Numbered from the stretch's first letter, positions 19,527 through 29,088 are shown. The stretch is 64,000 nt of DNA from Bacillus sp. PAMC26568 (GCF_014235785.1 NZ_CP060137.1:2108001-2172000); one strand, 5' to 3'. Notes: generated by a model from the sequence alone, not told the origin. Translations and numbers: made by a program.

Positions 19527-19648
19527 AACATCACTCCTTTCCGTATTTGGTACAGTATATTCTTTTATTTACCAAACATGTCCAGGACCTTTTAGGGTGT
19601 CCTTTGTCAATAATGAGTGATTCTCATAACTGTATTTATAATAAAAAC

Positions 19649-19853
19649 AAAAAGAGCACTACTTTGTGCTCTCAGAGTGTAGACAAAATCACTTTTAGAA
19701 AAAAACATTTCAAAAAAGCGGTTTTTCACAGTCTCATTATCCAGATTTGGATTCTTTTAAGAAGTTATGCTGCTAAATATGGGCTCCATCCAAAATACAA
19801 AAAGCAGCTGCCGACTTTGTCGACAGCCTGAGAGCACTACTGGTGCTTTTTTT
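19649..19853. repeat. Inverted-repeat-bounded element of about 205 bp (MITE-like)
   Basis: The left edge (19649-19690) and the reverse complement of the right edge (19813-19853) align over about 40 bp: an A-rich start, GCAC, then GTGCTCTCAG, then GTNGACAAA(A/G)TC. Each arm also folds locally into a terminator-like hairpin (for example AGAGCAC/GTGCTCT). It fills the gap between the AtoE and the old-yellow-enzyme genes, so it may be a small non-autonomous element. No target duplication was identified. An ORF read across it is not credible. Confidence 0.5.
19806..19829 (-). terminator. Probable terminator of the flavin oxidoreductase gene
   Basis: On the minus strand GCTGTCGAC, AAA, GTCGGCAGC form a 9-bp stem with one G-U pair, followed by TGCTTTTTG. 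It lies inside the right arm of the inverted-repeat element, about 40 bases past the gene's stop. Confidence 0.5.
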
Positions 19854-19870
19854 GAATCTGTATCTTCTAT

Positions 19871-21007
19871 TTAATCTTGTATCGGGAACCAGCCCGGTGT
19901 ATTCACGATAGCCTGCCATAAAGGATCAGGTACTACAAGGCGGGATTGAGCATTTCTATCAAGCTTTGTTTCGATTTCATTTTCCCGTCCTTCAGCTACT
20001 TTTGACACCCAATCAGGATCGATAATTAACTCGCGTCCAAGGGCGATTAGCGGAATTCCAGTGCTCATGGCTTTAAGAGCATCTTCTGCAGAATAGATTG
20101 ATCCAACGCCGATAACAGGAACATCTTTGCCAACACGCTCTTGGATAATTTCCATGCGTGAACGTGTATCATCAATTCCGCGTCTTGGGGCTGACCAGAA
20201 TTCCATTAAAGAAACGTGCAGATAGTCTAGATCTTTAGCAGCTAATGCGTCTATTAGAGCTAAAGTGTCTTCCATTGTAATCCCTGGTGTTTCCGGCTCT
20301 TCTGGAGAGAAGCGGTAACCCACTATGAAAGAATCTTTTGCATGCTCTGCAACGGTTTTTTTCACTTCGTCAACAATTGCAAGAGGGAAAGCAAGTCTGT
20401 TTTCGATGCTTCCGCCGAATTGGTCTTCACGTCTGTTTGAATGAGGTGAAACGAATTGCTGAATAAGATATCCGTTGGCACCGTGAATTTCTACGCCGTC
20501 AAATCCAGCTTCAATTGCACGGCGAGCCGATTCCCCAAAATCACGGATGATGCTATTAATTTCATCGATTGTTAAGGCACGCGGAGTTGGAGCTTCTCCT
20601 GATGGATGCCCTTGTTCTGCAGCAATTGCACTGGCGCTGACAACATCACCATTTGGCACTAATTCTGCAGGAACCATGCGGCCGCCATGGAAAATTTGCA
20701 GGACAGCTTTTGCACCTTGTTCTTTTATGGCAGATGCCAATCTCTTTAATGAAGGAATCATGTCATCAGAGTCACTGCCGAATTCACCAGGAAATCCTTT
20801 TCCGCCAGGTGTCACATAAGCACATGCTGTGATCACCATTCCAACACCGTTTGCGCGGCGGCTATAGTATGCAACCTCTGCATCTGATACAGTTCCGTCC
20901 TCGTTAGAAGAAAAGTTTGTCATTGGTGCCATGACAATTCGATTTTTTAAATCTATACCGCTTTTAAAAGAAAGCGGCTGGAAAAATCCTTGATACTTTG
21001 AATTCAT
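19871..21007 (-). CDS. yqiG: Old-yellow-enzyme family NADH-dependent flavin oxidoreductase
   Basis: 378 residues from ATG 21007, which has CGGAGGTCG upstream; the ORF extension to 21046 has no ribosome site. It is an FMN-binding TIM barrel: NRIVMAPMTN (first strand), FHGGRMVP, the DGVEIHGANGYLIQQF active-site loop carrying the His-Asn pair, the VGYRFSPEE strand, and C-terminal GVGSIYSAEDA with ALGRELIIDPDW that bind the flavin phosphate. It reduces activated C=C bonds in unsaturated carbonyl compounds. The closest named match I recall is B. subtilis YqiG. Monocistronic. Confidence 0.85.
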   Translation of the reverse strand: MNSKYQGFFQPLSFKSGIDLKNRIVMAPMTNFSSNEDGTVSDAEVAYYSRRANGVGMVITACAYVTPGGKGFPGEFGSDSDDMIPSLKRLASAIKEQGAKAVLQIFHGGRMVPAELVPNGDVVSASAIAAEQGHPSGEAPTPRALTIDEINSIIRDFGESARRAIEAGFDGVEIHGANGYLIQQFVSPHSNRREDQFGGSIENRLAFPLAIVDEVKKTVAEHAKDSFIVGYRFSPEEPETPGITMEDTLALIDALAAKDLDYLHVSLMEFWSAPRRGIDDTRSRMEIIQERVGKDVPVIGVGSIYSAEDALKAMSTGIPLIALGRELIIDPDWVSKVAEGRENEIETKLDRNAQSRLVVPDPLWQAIVNTPGWFPIQD

Positions 21008-21141
21008 AATTCTCGACCTCCGTATTCGTGTTATCTTTTCCATCATACTTATTCAGTTTGAAAGTTGCATTAAATATGCTCATTAGAATTTGTTTAATAT
21101 CTGTTTATCATTCATTATTTAAGGTAATGGAGTGTGGAACT

Positions 21142-22191
21142 ATGAAAAAAATTGAAGTTGAAGTGATACAAGGACGCGGAAACTATTATGACCTTGGAGT
21201 AAAACAAGGAATCATTTACAAGCATTCAAAACTCTTTCTCAACCACCAGAAAAGAAGAGCGAAATCAGCAAAGTCTTATCAAGCAGACATACATGAAGCA
21301 CAAGCTTGGTTCAATCGATTCGCTCCCGGACTGTGGAGTGAACTTGAAGGATTATCAGAGGGATTAGGCTGGCCGATTGAAGATGTTGTTCATGAATACA
21401 GCGGGTTTCAGGCAGACTGGAAAAAATCAGGCTGCAGTGCGCTTATGCAAAATGGGTATTATGCAAGAAACTATGACTATCATCCTAAAACGTATGAAGG
21501 CCGCTTCTTAATATGGCAGCCGGAAAATGCATATGCCAGCATTGGATTTGCAACAAGGATGATTGGCCGCATTGACGGAATGAACGAAAAGGGGCTTGTA
21601 ATCGGCTATCATTTTGTGAATCGGTTAAAGCCAGGAGCTGGTTTCATTTGCTGCACCATTGCAAGATTTATTTTAGATACGTGCAAAACGACTGCCGAGG
21701 CTGTGGAAAAATTAAAGGAAATTCCTCATAGGCATGCATTTAACTATTCCATTTATGACGCAGGCGGAAATGCTGCAGTTGCAGAAGCCTCAAGCAGAGG
21801 TGTTTCAGTCAAGTACCATAAAAATATGGTTTGCACGAATCATTTTGAAAGCGAAGAAAAATTAAGAGAAAACCGCCATCATATCTTTGAGTCTTTATCA
21901 AGAAAAGAAGTGCTGTCGAATGAACTCTCCCCTGAATTAACTGCGATTCAAGCGTATTCTTTATTTAATAGAACGAACGGTCCGATTTTTAAAAAGGAGT
22001 ATCATAATTGGTCCGGCACGCTGCATTCTGCAGTCTATTTGCCAAAAACCCTGCAGGTTATTGTCGGGGTTGGGGGAGACAGCCATCCGCTGCTCTTATC
22101 GTTTAAGGATTGGCTGCAAGGATCAAATAGCTATATCAAAAAAATCAAAGGAATTCTGCAAACGGAAATTGAACTGCCTTTTGAAAGATGA
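21142..22191 (+). CDS. C45-family acyltransferase/hydrolase (acyl-CoA:6-APA acyltransferase-like)
   Basis: 349 residues. The N-terminal half covers RGNYYDLGVKQG and the FAPGLWSELEGLSEGLGWPIEDV segments typical of this NTN-hydrolase group. KKSGCSALM then holds the cysteine that should become the new N-terminal nucleophile after self-cleavage, followed by ARNYDYHP, whose Arg and Asp are usual neighbours of the active site. FVNRLKPGAG and ARFILDTCKTTAEAVE complete the fold. Family members cleave or form amide bonds between acyl groups and amines; the substrate is unknown. ATG 21142 is eight bases behind TGGAG. It runs divergently from the OYE gene. Confidence 0.82.
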   Translation: MKKIEVEVIQGRGNYYDLGVKQGIIYKHSKLFLNHQKRRAKSAKSYQADIHEAQAWFNRFAPGLWSELEGLSEGLGWPIEDVVHEYSGFQADWKKSGCSALMQNGYYARNYDYHPKTYEGRFLIWQPENAYASIGFATRMIGRIDGMNEKGLVIGYHFVNRLKPGAGFICCTIARFILDTCKTTAEAVEKLKEIPHRHAFNYSIYDAGGNAAVAEASSRGVSVKYHKNMVCTNHFESEEKLRENRHHIFESLSRKEVLSNELSPELTAIQAYSLFNRTNGPIFKKEYHNWSGTLHSAVYLPKTLQVIVGVGGDSHPLLLSFKDWLQGSNSYIKKIKGILQTEIELPFER

Positions 22192-22192
22192 C

Positions 22193-22219
22193 GTTTGAGT
22201 CAATGTCATAGTTGGGTAC
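22193..22219 (+). promoter_or_regulatory. SigB-like promoter
   Basis: GTTTGA (22193-22198), 15 bp, GGGTAC (22214-22219) resembles the general-stress SigB pattern GTTTAA-N12/15-GGGTAT. It stands about 30 bases before the start of the RsbR-like gene, a stressosome component. Confidence 0.55.
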
Positions 22220-22248
22220 ACTGATAAGAAGAGTTGGGGGGAGTAAAT

Positions 22249-23016
22249 ATGCAGCAAGTAATCTACATGATGAACCAGAATGAGCGGCTCTTATATAATA
22301 AGTGGGATTCTAATGTAGAAAGTCCATTATTCGTAGACAGAGAAGAAAAACAGCAGCTCTTCGGTATGATCTTTAAGATCATCAGTCAATCAGATGAAAA
22401 ATCAGCAGATGAGTTAAGAGAATGGTATGAGCGCTATTTTAAACAAGATGGTTCTCTCACATACCTTGTTGAAGCCGTGCAGCGGTTCAGAAGATCATTG
22501 ATAGAGGTCGTTTTAACTGCCAATGATTCCGATATTAGTCTGAACGAATTATATCAAACCGCTGATCAATGGTTTGATCCAATCATTGCTACTCTTGTCA
22601 GTGATTGCTCTAATTCATGGAATGAAGAATACCGAAAGCAGCAGCATATCGTAAAAGAACTGACTGCTCCGATTATTCCGATCTCAGCAAGCATTTGTGT
22701 CTTACCGCTGATCGGCAATATAAATGATGAAAGAGCGTATGACATAAAGGAAAATCTCCTTGCAGGTGCAGAACGGTATAAATGTGATAATATTTTTATC
22801 GATATTACTGGTGTTCCAGTCGTGGATACGTTTGTAGCAAATCATCTGATTCAGGCAGCTGAAGCTGTTCATTTACTAGGTGCAAACTGCATGATCGTAG
22901 GTATACGGCCTGAAATTGCCCAAACGCTTATTAATCTCGGAATCTCGATGGATAATATCCAGACATTTTCAAATTTAAGCACAGGCATTCAATTTGTGGA
23001 AACGAAGAATACTTAA
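22249..23016 (+). CDS. RsbR-type stressosome protein (STAS domain)
   Basis: 255 residues. The first ~140 residues are helical and match the variable non-haem globin-like N-terminal half of RsbR paralogues. The C-terminal STAS domain (residues ~145-255) is strongly RsbR-like: ISASICVLPLIGNINDERA, IFIDITGVPVVDTFVANHLIQ, CMIVGIRPEIAQTLINLGI. The threonines in VVDT and IAQT lie in the region phosphorylated by RsbT in B. subtilis RsbRA. ATG 22249 has TGGGGGGAG just upstream. It stands alone behind a SigB-like promoter, so stress induction of its own sensor is predicted (inference). Confidence 0.88.
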   Translation: MQQVIYMMNQNERLLYNKWDSNVESPLFVDREEKQQLFGMIFKIISQSDEKSADELREWYERYFKQDGSLTYLVEAVQRFRRSLIEVVLTANDSDISLNELYQTADQWFDPIIATLVSDCSNSWNEEYRKQQHIVKELTAPIIPISASICVLPLIGNINDERAYDIKENLLAGAERYKCDNIFIDITGVPVVDTFVANHLIQAAEAVHLLGANCMIVGIRPEIAQTLINLGISMDNIQTFSNLSTGIQFVETKNT

Positions 23017-23019
23017 AGA

Positions 23020-23045
23020 CAGCGTTTATAACGTTGTTTTTTTTT
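23020..23045 (+). terminator. Terminator of the RsbR-like gene
   Basis: CAGCGTT and AACGTTG pair over a TAT loop with one G-U, followed by ten Ts. Confidence 0.7.
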
Positions 23046-23233
23046 GAGAAAATTTCAATTTACATAATATTATTATGTTGAATAAGGAATGATCAGTCTA
23101 GTCGAACACAATTTAGCGGCAGGTGAAAATGAGATTCTATAATCAGCAGGCTTGTTTATTTAGCAGTATGAAAAAGGGAATCTCTTAATTTTGTAGAATA
23201 TGGTAAAGGGAAAATCAAAAGGGGTGGCAGACC

Positions 23234-25021
23234 ATGATAACCTTTAAGAAACCGGATGTTGAGCAATTTTTAAAAGTGTTGACGATACAGGATTTTGTTG
23301 TTTCGCCTGATAAAAGACAATTGGTGTTCAGCACAAATATCAGCGCCCATTTTAATTTATGGGCGATGGATTTGCCAAATCAGTATCCATATCCGCTAAC
23401 TTCTATCAACCAAGCCTGCAGCAGCATTCTTTATCATAAAAAATCAAAGTTTATCTTAGCGGGTTTTGATTGCGATGGAGATGAAAATACGCAGCTTTAC
23501 GCCATTTCTTCTAAAGGCGGATCACAGGTGCCGATCAGGTTTGAAGAGGGCGAGCGTCATATGTTTCCTTTCTTTTCAAAAGATGGAGAGTCACTCTACT
23601 ATACATCTACTAAGCAGGGGCATGATACACATCTCGCAGCCTACCGATATGAGCTTTCTGCTGAAAAAGAGGAAATGCTGATTGAGGGAACGGATACAGC
23701 TGTGTATTTGATGGCAGTTTCACCTGATGAAACTAGTTTTGTCTATTCTAAAAACTACGGGAACACGTCTTCTTTACTGTTTGTGAGAACAAAGGGAGAA
23801 GATGTCATGGCTACCCCAGAAAGTGAAATACAATTTACTCAAAGCGATCCCGTCTATATCTCAGAAGAAGAAATTTATTTTATCACAAACTATGAGTCTG
23901 ATTTTTCTTACTTAGCAAAATTTGAATTACCTAAACGTGAGTTTTCAAAGGTGCTTCAGCTGGAAGGTAAAGATGTCAGCTCGATTAAATATGATTCTTT
24001 TTCACAGCAGATATACATCCTTGCGGCCAAAGGGGTTGCAGATGAATTATATTCGTACGATGTAACAGATCAAACGTCAGTAATCATTGACATGCCGGTG
24101 GCTCGTGTAAATAAAATTGAAGTGACAGATGAAGGTGAGCTGTTTATACTCGGTCAATCTGCCACACAGCCATTAAATATTTTCTGCAGAATGCCGTCTC
24201 ACAGCTGGTCGCAAATCACAAATCATGGGGTAACAGGGCTTTCACCTGAGGATTTAATTGAGCCTGAAACCGTGACATACTCTTCCTTTGATGGACTAAA
24301 CATTGAAGCTTCTCTTTACAAGGCACATGCTGAAAACAGCAATGGACATATGATTATTTGGCCTCATGGCGGACCACAGTCAGCAGAAACCCATTCATTT
24401 AGAGCACTTTTTCAATTTTTGCTGAACAGCGGATACAGCATATTTACCCCTAATTTCAGAGGTTCATCCCGTTATGGGTTATCCTTTATGAAAATGGTTG
24501 AGGGAGAATGGGGAAATGGGCCCCGTCATGATATGGTCGCAGGAATCGACTGGCTGATCGAGCAGGGATTAGCAGATAAAGAAAAAGTATTTTTGATGGG
24601 CGGCAGTTTTGGGGGTTATATGGCGCTGCTCTTACATGGGCGTCATTCAGAATACTTTAAAGCGGTCGTTGATATATTTGGGCCGAGTGATCTTTTTTCA
24701 TTTATAAACAGTGTTCCTGAATTTTGGAAGCCAGTCATGGATCAGTGGGTTGGAAATCCTGAGCGGGATCGTGAAAAACTGATTGATTTTTCACCGATTA
24801 CTCATATAGATGGGATGACGAAACCAATGCTTGTCATTCAGGGCGCAAATGATCCTCGGGTTGTCAAAGCGGAATCGGATCAAATTGTTGAAGCTCTTAG
24901 ACAAAAAGGGCGACAAGTAGACTACATCGTTTTAGAAGACGAGGGACATGGTTTCAAGAAAAAAGAAAATGAAATCCTCGTCTATCGAGCGATTGCTGAA
25001 TTTTTCAATCAGTATTTATAA
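23234..25021 (+). CDS. S9 (prolyl oligopeptidase-type) peptidase
   Basis: 595 residues. The N-terminal ~330 residues have the repeated strand pattern of a beta-propeller (for example SPDKRQLVFSTNI, FSKDGESLYYTSTKQG). The C-terminal alpha/beta-hydrolase domain begins near residue 350 with the YSSFDGLNIEASLY turn and WPHGGPQSAETHSF. The nucleophile is the serine in GGSFGGYM, the acid is in QGANDPRV and the histidine in EDEGHGF. No signal peptide, so it acts in the cytosol on short peptides or acyl-peptides. AAAGGGGTGG precedes the ATG. The next gene follows after 14 bases, probably in the same transcript. Confidence 0.9.
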   Translation: MITFKKPDVEQFLKVLTIQDFVVSPDKRQLVFSTNISAHFNLWAMDLPNQYPYPLTSINQACSSILYHKKSKFILAGFDCDGDENTQLYAISSKGGSQVPIRFEEGERHMFPFFSKDGESLYYTSTKQGHDTHLAAYRYELSAEKEEMLIEGTDTAVYLMAVSPDETSFVYSKNYGNTSSLLFVRTKGEDVMATPESEIQFTQSDPVYISEEEIYFITNYESDFSYLAKFELPKREFSKVLQLEGKDVSSIKYDSFSQQIYILAAKGVADELYSYDVTDQTSVIIDMPVARVNKIEVTDEGELFILGQSATQPLNIFCRMPSHSWSQITNHGVTGLSPEDLIEPETVTYSSFDGLNIEASLYKAHAENSNGHMIIWPHGGPQSAETHSFRALFQFLLNSGYSIFTPNFRGSSRYGLSFMKMVEGEWGNGPRHDMVAGIDWLIEQGLADKEKVFLMGGSFGGYMALLLHGRHSEYFKAVVDIFGPSDLFSFINSVPEFWKPVMDQWVGNPERDREKLIDFSPITHIDGMTKPMLVIQGANDPRVVKAESDQIVEALRQKGRQVDYIVLEDEGHGFKKKENEILVYRAIAEFFNQYL

Positions 25022-25035
25022 TAGAAGGTGAACGA

Positions 25036-25806
25036 ATGAAAAATAGAAAAATCGCCATTGTGACGGGTGCAAGCCGGTTAAAAGGAATTGGGGCTGCCAT
25101 TTGTCTTGAGCTTGCTAAAGCAGACACTGATATTTTCTTTACTTATTATCGGCCATATGATGCAGAACAGCCTTGGGGTTCAAAAAGTGAAGAGGCTGAT
25201 TTACTAGAGTCACGTATTCTAAATGAAGGAGTGCGCTGCGCAAGTATGGAGCTTGATTTAACATTAACAGATTCATTTCCGGACTTGTTCGATGAAGTGG
25301 AGAGAAAACTTGGAAAAGCTTCGATTTTAGTGAATAATGCTGCTTACTCTACTAATACCGATGTAGAAACGATAAAGTCAGAAAGCCTGGATCTTCACTA
25401 TTTTGTAAATGTCCGAGCACCTCTGTTATTAAGTGTTGAGTTTGTGCAACGATTCCAGGATGGTCAGGGAGGTCGCATTATTCATATGACATCAGGACAA
25501 TCTCAAGGTCCTATGCTTGGCGAGCTTGCATATGTCACAACAAAAGCAAGCATCCCTGATATGACAAAAACACTTGCTGCAGAGATTGGCAATAAAGGGA
25601 TTACCGTAAATGCCGTGAATCCAGGGCCAACAGACACAGGCTGGATGACGGAGGAGTTAAAAAAAGGGCTGGTTGATAAATTCCCAATGAAGCGAATTGG
25701 TCAGCCTGAAGATGCTGCAAGACTAGTTTCATTTTTAGCAAGTGAAGCAAGCGAGTGGATTACAGGGCAGACGATTCATTCTGAGGGCGGGTTTTTGAGA
25801 ACTTAA
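25036..25806 (+). CDS. Short-chain dehydrogenase/reductase
   Basis: 256 residues. The N-terminus IAIVTGASRLKGIGAAICLELAK is a Rossmann nucleotide site with an insert before the third glycine, as in NADP-dependent reductases of aminoglycoside/3-ketoacyl type. LVNNAAYS is the NNAG-equivalent. The catalytic Ser lies in HMTSGQSQ, and Tyr and Lys in AYVTTKAS, so the catalytic set is complete. The C-terminal PGPTDTGWM and WITGQTIHSEGGF segments are typical. It follows the S9 peptidase by 14 bases with AAGGTG upstream. Substrate unknown. Confidence 0.88.
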   Translation: MKNRKIAIVTGASRLKGIGAAICLELAKADTDIFFTYYRPYDAEQPWGSKSEEADLLESRILNEGVRCASMELDLTLTDSFPDLFDEVERKLGKASILVNNAAYSTNTDVETIKSESLDLHYFVNVRAPLLLSVEFVQRFQDGQGGRIIHMTSGQSQGPMLGELAYVTTKASIPDMTKTLAAEIGNKGITVNAVNPGPTDTGWMTEELKKGLVDKFPMKRIGQPEDAARLVSFLASEASEWITGQTIHSEGGFLRT

Positions 25807-25913
25807 AAGAAGAATGGAGATTGCCAATCGGTTATTTTTCGGCACTCTTCTTTCTGCTTTAAAAAGGATTTTAGCATTCAAAGTGGAATCTCTAGTACGG
25901 GAGGGATATATAT

Positions 25914-27086
25914 ATGACAGTCATCAAACTAGCAAAAGAATACTACCGTGAAGCAATTAAACTATCAGAATATGCATTTCAGTATAAAGTACCCGAAGAA
26001 AGCATTGAAAAAAGACTTCAAATGATAGAGAAGCATCATGAGGTTTATGGAATACTAGAAGGGGATGAACTTGCGGCTAAACTCCATCTTCTTCCGCTTG
26101 AAGTGTATCTAGGAGAAACGAAATTGAAAATGGGCGGTATCGCTGGTGTAGCAACTTATCCTGAGTATCGCCGAAGCGGTTACGTTAAAGAAATGCTTAC
26201 ATATCTTCTGGATACAATGAAAAAAGAGGGATACAGCGTTTCAATGCTTCATCCATTTTCAGTGCCATTTTACCGTAAATACGGGTGGGAACTGTTCAGC
26301 AGCAAACTTAAGGCTTCATTGAAATCAGAAGACCTTATTATGAAAAAACAAACAGCAGGAAAAATTAAACGCTATAAAAAAGAAACGCATTCAACTGAAA
26401 TAGAGGAAATGTATGCTCAATTTGCTAAGCAATTCTCTGGCATGCTGGTTAGAGAAACATCTTGGTGGCAGGAGTCCGTTTATGATGAATTGACAGCAGC
26501 TGTTTACTATAATGAAGCAGGCGAACCAAAGGGGTACATGCTGTATGAAGTGAAAAATTCCAAAATGAAAATCGAGGAATTTATTCCGCTAAATCCTGAA
26601 GCAAGAAACGGCTTGTGGAATTTCATTTGTCAGCACGACTCTATGATAAAAGAGCTTGAGATCATTACATATGAAAATGATCCGTTATTGTTTTCACTGA
26701 ATGAACCAAGAATCAAGGCTGAAATAACTCCATATTTTATGGTGCGGATTATTGATGCGGAAAGCTTTCTGAAATCGTATGATTTTTTATGGACCGATAA
26801 TGAGGATCAGCTCCTCTTGAACTTGTCTGACCCGCATGCATCTTGGAATAACGGGACGTATTTGATTAAGAATCAGGAAGTCAGCAAACTAAGTATAAAA
26901 GAAACTGAGACATTATCAGGAAAAGGCTTGTCATTGAATATTAATACTCTTTCAACTGCACTGTTTGGCTACAAATGCCCGCTTGATTTACATCAAATCA
27001 CCCATATTGAGGGATCAGCAGAGGATGTGCAAAAGCTGCAAATGCTTATTCCTAATAGACAAGCCTACTTCTATGATTTCTTTTAA
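25914..27086 (+). CDS. Eis-like GNAT acetyltransferase
   Basis: 390 residues. Residues ~1-150 are a GNAT domain with the acetyl-CoA loop VATYPEYRRSGYVKEML (RRxGxx) and HPFSVPFYRKYGWELF. A second, weaker GNAT-like half and a C-terminal SCP2-like domain (SLNINTLSTALFGY) give the tandem layout of the Eis family. Eis proteins acetylate amines, including aminoglycosides in mycobacteria; the native substrate in Bacillus is unknown. A GGGAGGG site lies just before ATG 25914. A hairpin at 25806-25851 (AAAGAAGA/TCTTCTTT) partly separates it from the SDR gene. Confidence 0.82.
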   Translation: MTVIKLAKEYYREAIKLSEYAFQYKVPEESIEKRLQMIEKHHEVYGILEGDELAAKLHLLPLEVYLGETKLKMGGIAGVATYPEYRRSGYVKEMLTYLLDTMKKEGYSVSMLHPFSVPFYRKYGWELFSSKLKASLKSEDLIMKKQTAGKIKRYKKETHSTEIEEMYAQFAKQFSGMLVRETSWWQESVYDELTAAVYYNEAGEPKGYMLYEVKNSKMKIEEFIPLNPEARNGLWNFICQHDSMIKELEIITYENDPLLFSLNEPRIKAEITPYFMVRIIDAESFLKSYDFLWTDNEDQLLLNLSDPHASWNNGTYLIKNQEVSKLSIKETETLSGKGLSLNINTLSTALFGYKCPLDLHQITHIEGSAEDVQKLQMLIPNRQAYFYDFF

Positions 27087-27091
27087 ATTCA

Positions 27092-27137
27092 AATCAAAAA
27101 AGAGAGAATCAGATTAGAGATTCTCTCTTTTTTGATT
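27092..27137. terminator. Bidirectional terminator, perfect 19-bp stem
   Basis: Arms at 27092-27110 and 27119-27137 are perfect complements around an 8-base loop, with AAAAAA/TTTTTT inside the arms, so it works on both strands. It separates the converging acetyltransferase and sqhC genes; the sqhC stop lies in the loop. Confidence 0.92.
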
Positions 27138-29000
27138 CCGATAATGACTCAAAGCAAGCAGCGGGAAAATTTTATTGTAGCTATGATAGCGGATATAAAA
27201 TTGCTTTGGAAGACCGATGCCTGTTGGGTAAGTGTTGCTTCTTTCATCAAAAGGTTGCATAAGACGACTGATTCCTTTTTGTATGGATACGTCATTCTTA
27301 TCGAGCACACATAAAAGTGCATCAAGCGCCCAGGCTGTTTGAGATGGTGTGCTAAAACCGAGCGGGAGGTAGGTTTTTACTTCACAGCTTCTGCATGATT
27401 CACCAAAGCCGCCATCCTCATGCTGGATTTTCAATAGCCATTTAACAGCTTTCATAATGGCCGGATGAGAGTTTGATAGACCTGCAGCTTTTAATCCGGT
27501 TATAGCAGCCCATGTGCCATATATGTAGCAGACACCCCATCTTCCATACCATGATCCATTTTTCTCCTGATGATTTTCAAGCCAGGAAACGGCTGCTTTT
27601 ACAGCAGGATGATCTTTCGTCAGGCCTGCAAAATTTCCAAAGTATTCAAGAACACGTCCTGTCAAATCAGCTGTTGATGGATCTGTTGCCGCATCCTTGG
27701 CATTTTCAAGGGGGATGGAAGCAAAAATAGGATTATTGACATTTCTTTCAAATGCACCAAAACCCCCGTCTCGGTTTTGCATAGATATAAGCCAGGATGA
27801 TCCTTTATTCCATGCCTCGAAGTACATAGAATCACTCATGGAAGGTTGTGTAATGGCACGGAGGGCGGCAGCTGTATCATCATTGTCAGGATGGTTTGTA
27901 TTGATATTGGAAAATCCCCATCCTCCAGCCTTTGCCTCCGGATTATGGATTCGCCAATCGGCTTTTTTCGTGTGCTGGCGTGGAAGCAGGTAAGTGGAAG
28001 CACGTTTAATCATTGGATCTTCAGAAGGTACATTTGCTTTCTGCAGGCTATAGGTGAGCAGGGCTGTATCCCAGACGGTTGAAGTCGAATTTTCGAGAGT
28101 GGTTATTTTCTCATCTTCATAAAGAAGGGATTTCAAACCTGAAATAGCTTGCTGTATTTGAGCAGATTTTTCCTTATAGCCTAGTGCAAGCAGGGCGTAA
28201 ATCATAAAGAACGTGGCGCTTGCATAACTGAAGAGAGTGCCATCTTTCTCAATTCGCTGCAGCATGTATTTTTCAGCTGCCTTTTCTCCCAATGTGTGAT
28301 AATAAGCAGGAAAAGATAAGAATCCTCGAATCATGTTTCTAATATGGCCTGGATTCATGCGTTCACTGTCTGAAAATGAAAGCCAGTCAATTGATTTAGG
28401 CTTTGATGCATATAGATGAGAAATGTCTATGTTAGTGGGAGGACTATGGATATATCGTTTATTCATTGCGAGAATCATCGGCATAAAATGAATTCTTGCA
28501 TACGAACTCAATTCATACATGCTAAATGGAGACGAGGCTGGCAGCAGCAAATAGGCAAGCGGAAAGCGGAACAATTTTGGCCATGGATAGAGACCATTTA
28601 CTGCCAAAAACCATTTTGTCATAAAATGAACATTTGAAAGACCGCCATTGGAAAGAATATAGGTTTCTGCACAGATCAAGATTGGATCCGTTTTTTTATA
28701 GAAACCAGAATAGAGCAGCGCAGTATATGCTTGAACAGTTGCAGTCAAATTGCCTTCCTTTTCATCTTCATAGAGCTTCCAGATGCCATCCACAGACTGC
28801 AGTGTCAAGATGCGCTCTGAAAGCTTTCTTATTAATTCATCATCGTTAACCTGCAGAGAACGGAGAAGAATAATCATGAACGCATCAGTCATTGGACCGC
28901 CTTCAAAGCAAAAACGCCAAGTGCCGTCTGTATGCTGTGACTGCCGGAGATCATCAATCATCATTTGAATATAGTTGTTTACTTTTTTTGTTGAAATCAC
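27114..29000 (-). CDS. sqhC: Squalene-hopene cyclase family (sporulene/hopene cyclase)
   Basis: About 628 residues, as in B. subtilis SqhC. The protonating motif DNDDTAAALRA (DxDD-TA) sits at about residue 377. QW-type repeats follow (GSSWLISMQNRDGGFGAF, AVSWLENHQEKNGSWYGRWG, AVKWLLKIQHEDGGFGES). It cyclises linear triterpenes or C35 terpenes to hopanoid- or sporulene-like lipids at the membrane; B. subtilis SqhC makes sporulenol in spores. Start: GTG at 29000 is six bases after GAGGTG, whereas GTG 29009 overlaps that site, so 29000 is preferred. Monocistronic. Confidence 0.93.
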   Translation of the reverse strand: MISTKKVNNYIQMMIDDLRQSQHTDGTWRFCFEGGPMTDAFMIILLRSLQVNDDELIRKLSERILTLQSVDGIWKLYEDEKEGNLTATVQAYTALLYSGFYKKTDPILICAETYILSNGGLSNVHFMTKWFLAVNGLYPWPKLFRFPLAYLLLPASSPFSMYELSSYARIHFMPMILAMNKRYIHSPPTNIDISHLYASKPKSIDWLSFSDSERMNPGHIRNMIRGFLSFPAYYHTLGEKAAEKYMLQRIEKDGTLFSYASATFFMIYALLALGYKEKSAQIQQAISGLKSLLYEDEKITTLENSTSTVWDTALLTYSLQKANVPSEDPMIKRASTYLLPRQHTKKADWRIHNPEAKAGGWGFSNINTNHPDNDDTAAALRAITQPSMSDSMYFEAWNKGSSWLISMQNRDGGFGAFERNVNNPIFASIPLENAKDAATDPSTADLTGRVLEYFGNFAGLTKDHPAVKAAVSWLENHQEKNGSWYGRWGVCYIYGTWAAITGLKAAGLSNSHPAIMKAVKWLLKIQHEDGGFGESCRSCEVKTYLPLGFSTPSQTAWALDALLCVLDKNDVSIQKGISRLMQPFDERSNTYPTGIGLPKQFYIRYHSYNKIFPLLALSHYRNQKRENL

Positions 29001-29082
29001 TGTTTTCACCTCATCTTCTTCAATCTATTCAGGAAAAGAGGAGGTTATCACAGTAACGGTGTTCCGCGCATCTTTTATATAG

Positions 29083-29088
29083 TATAAT
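29083..29088 (+). promoter_or_regulatory. TATAAT element of the small-protein gene
   Basis: A perfect TATAAT about 30 bases upstream of the start codon at 29119. No good -35 is visible 17 bp before it. Confidence 0.4.

Noticed and set aside
19547..19831. Plus-strand ORF of 94 codons
   Set aside because: It reads through the inverted-repeat element; no ribosome site and low-complexity composition.
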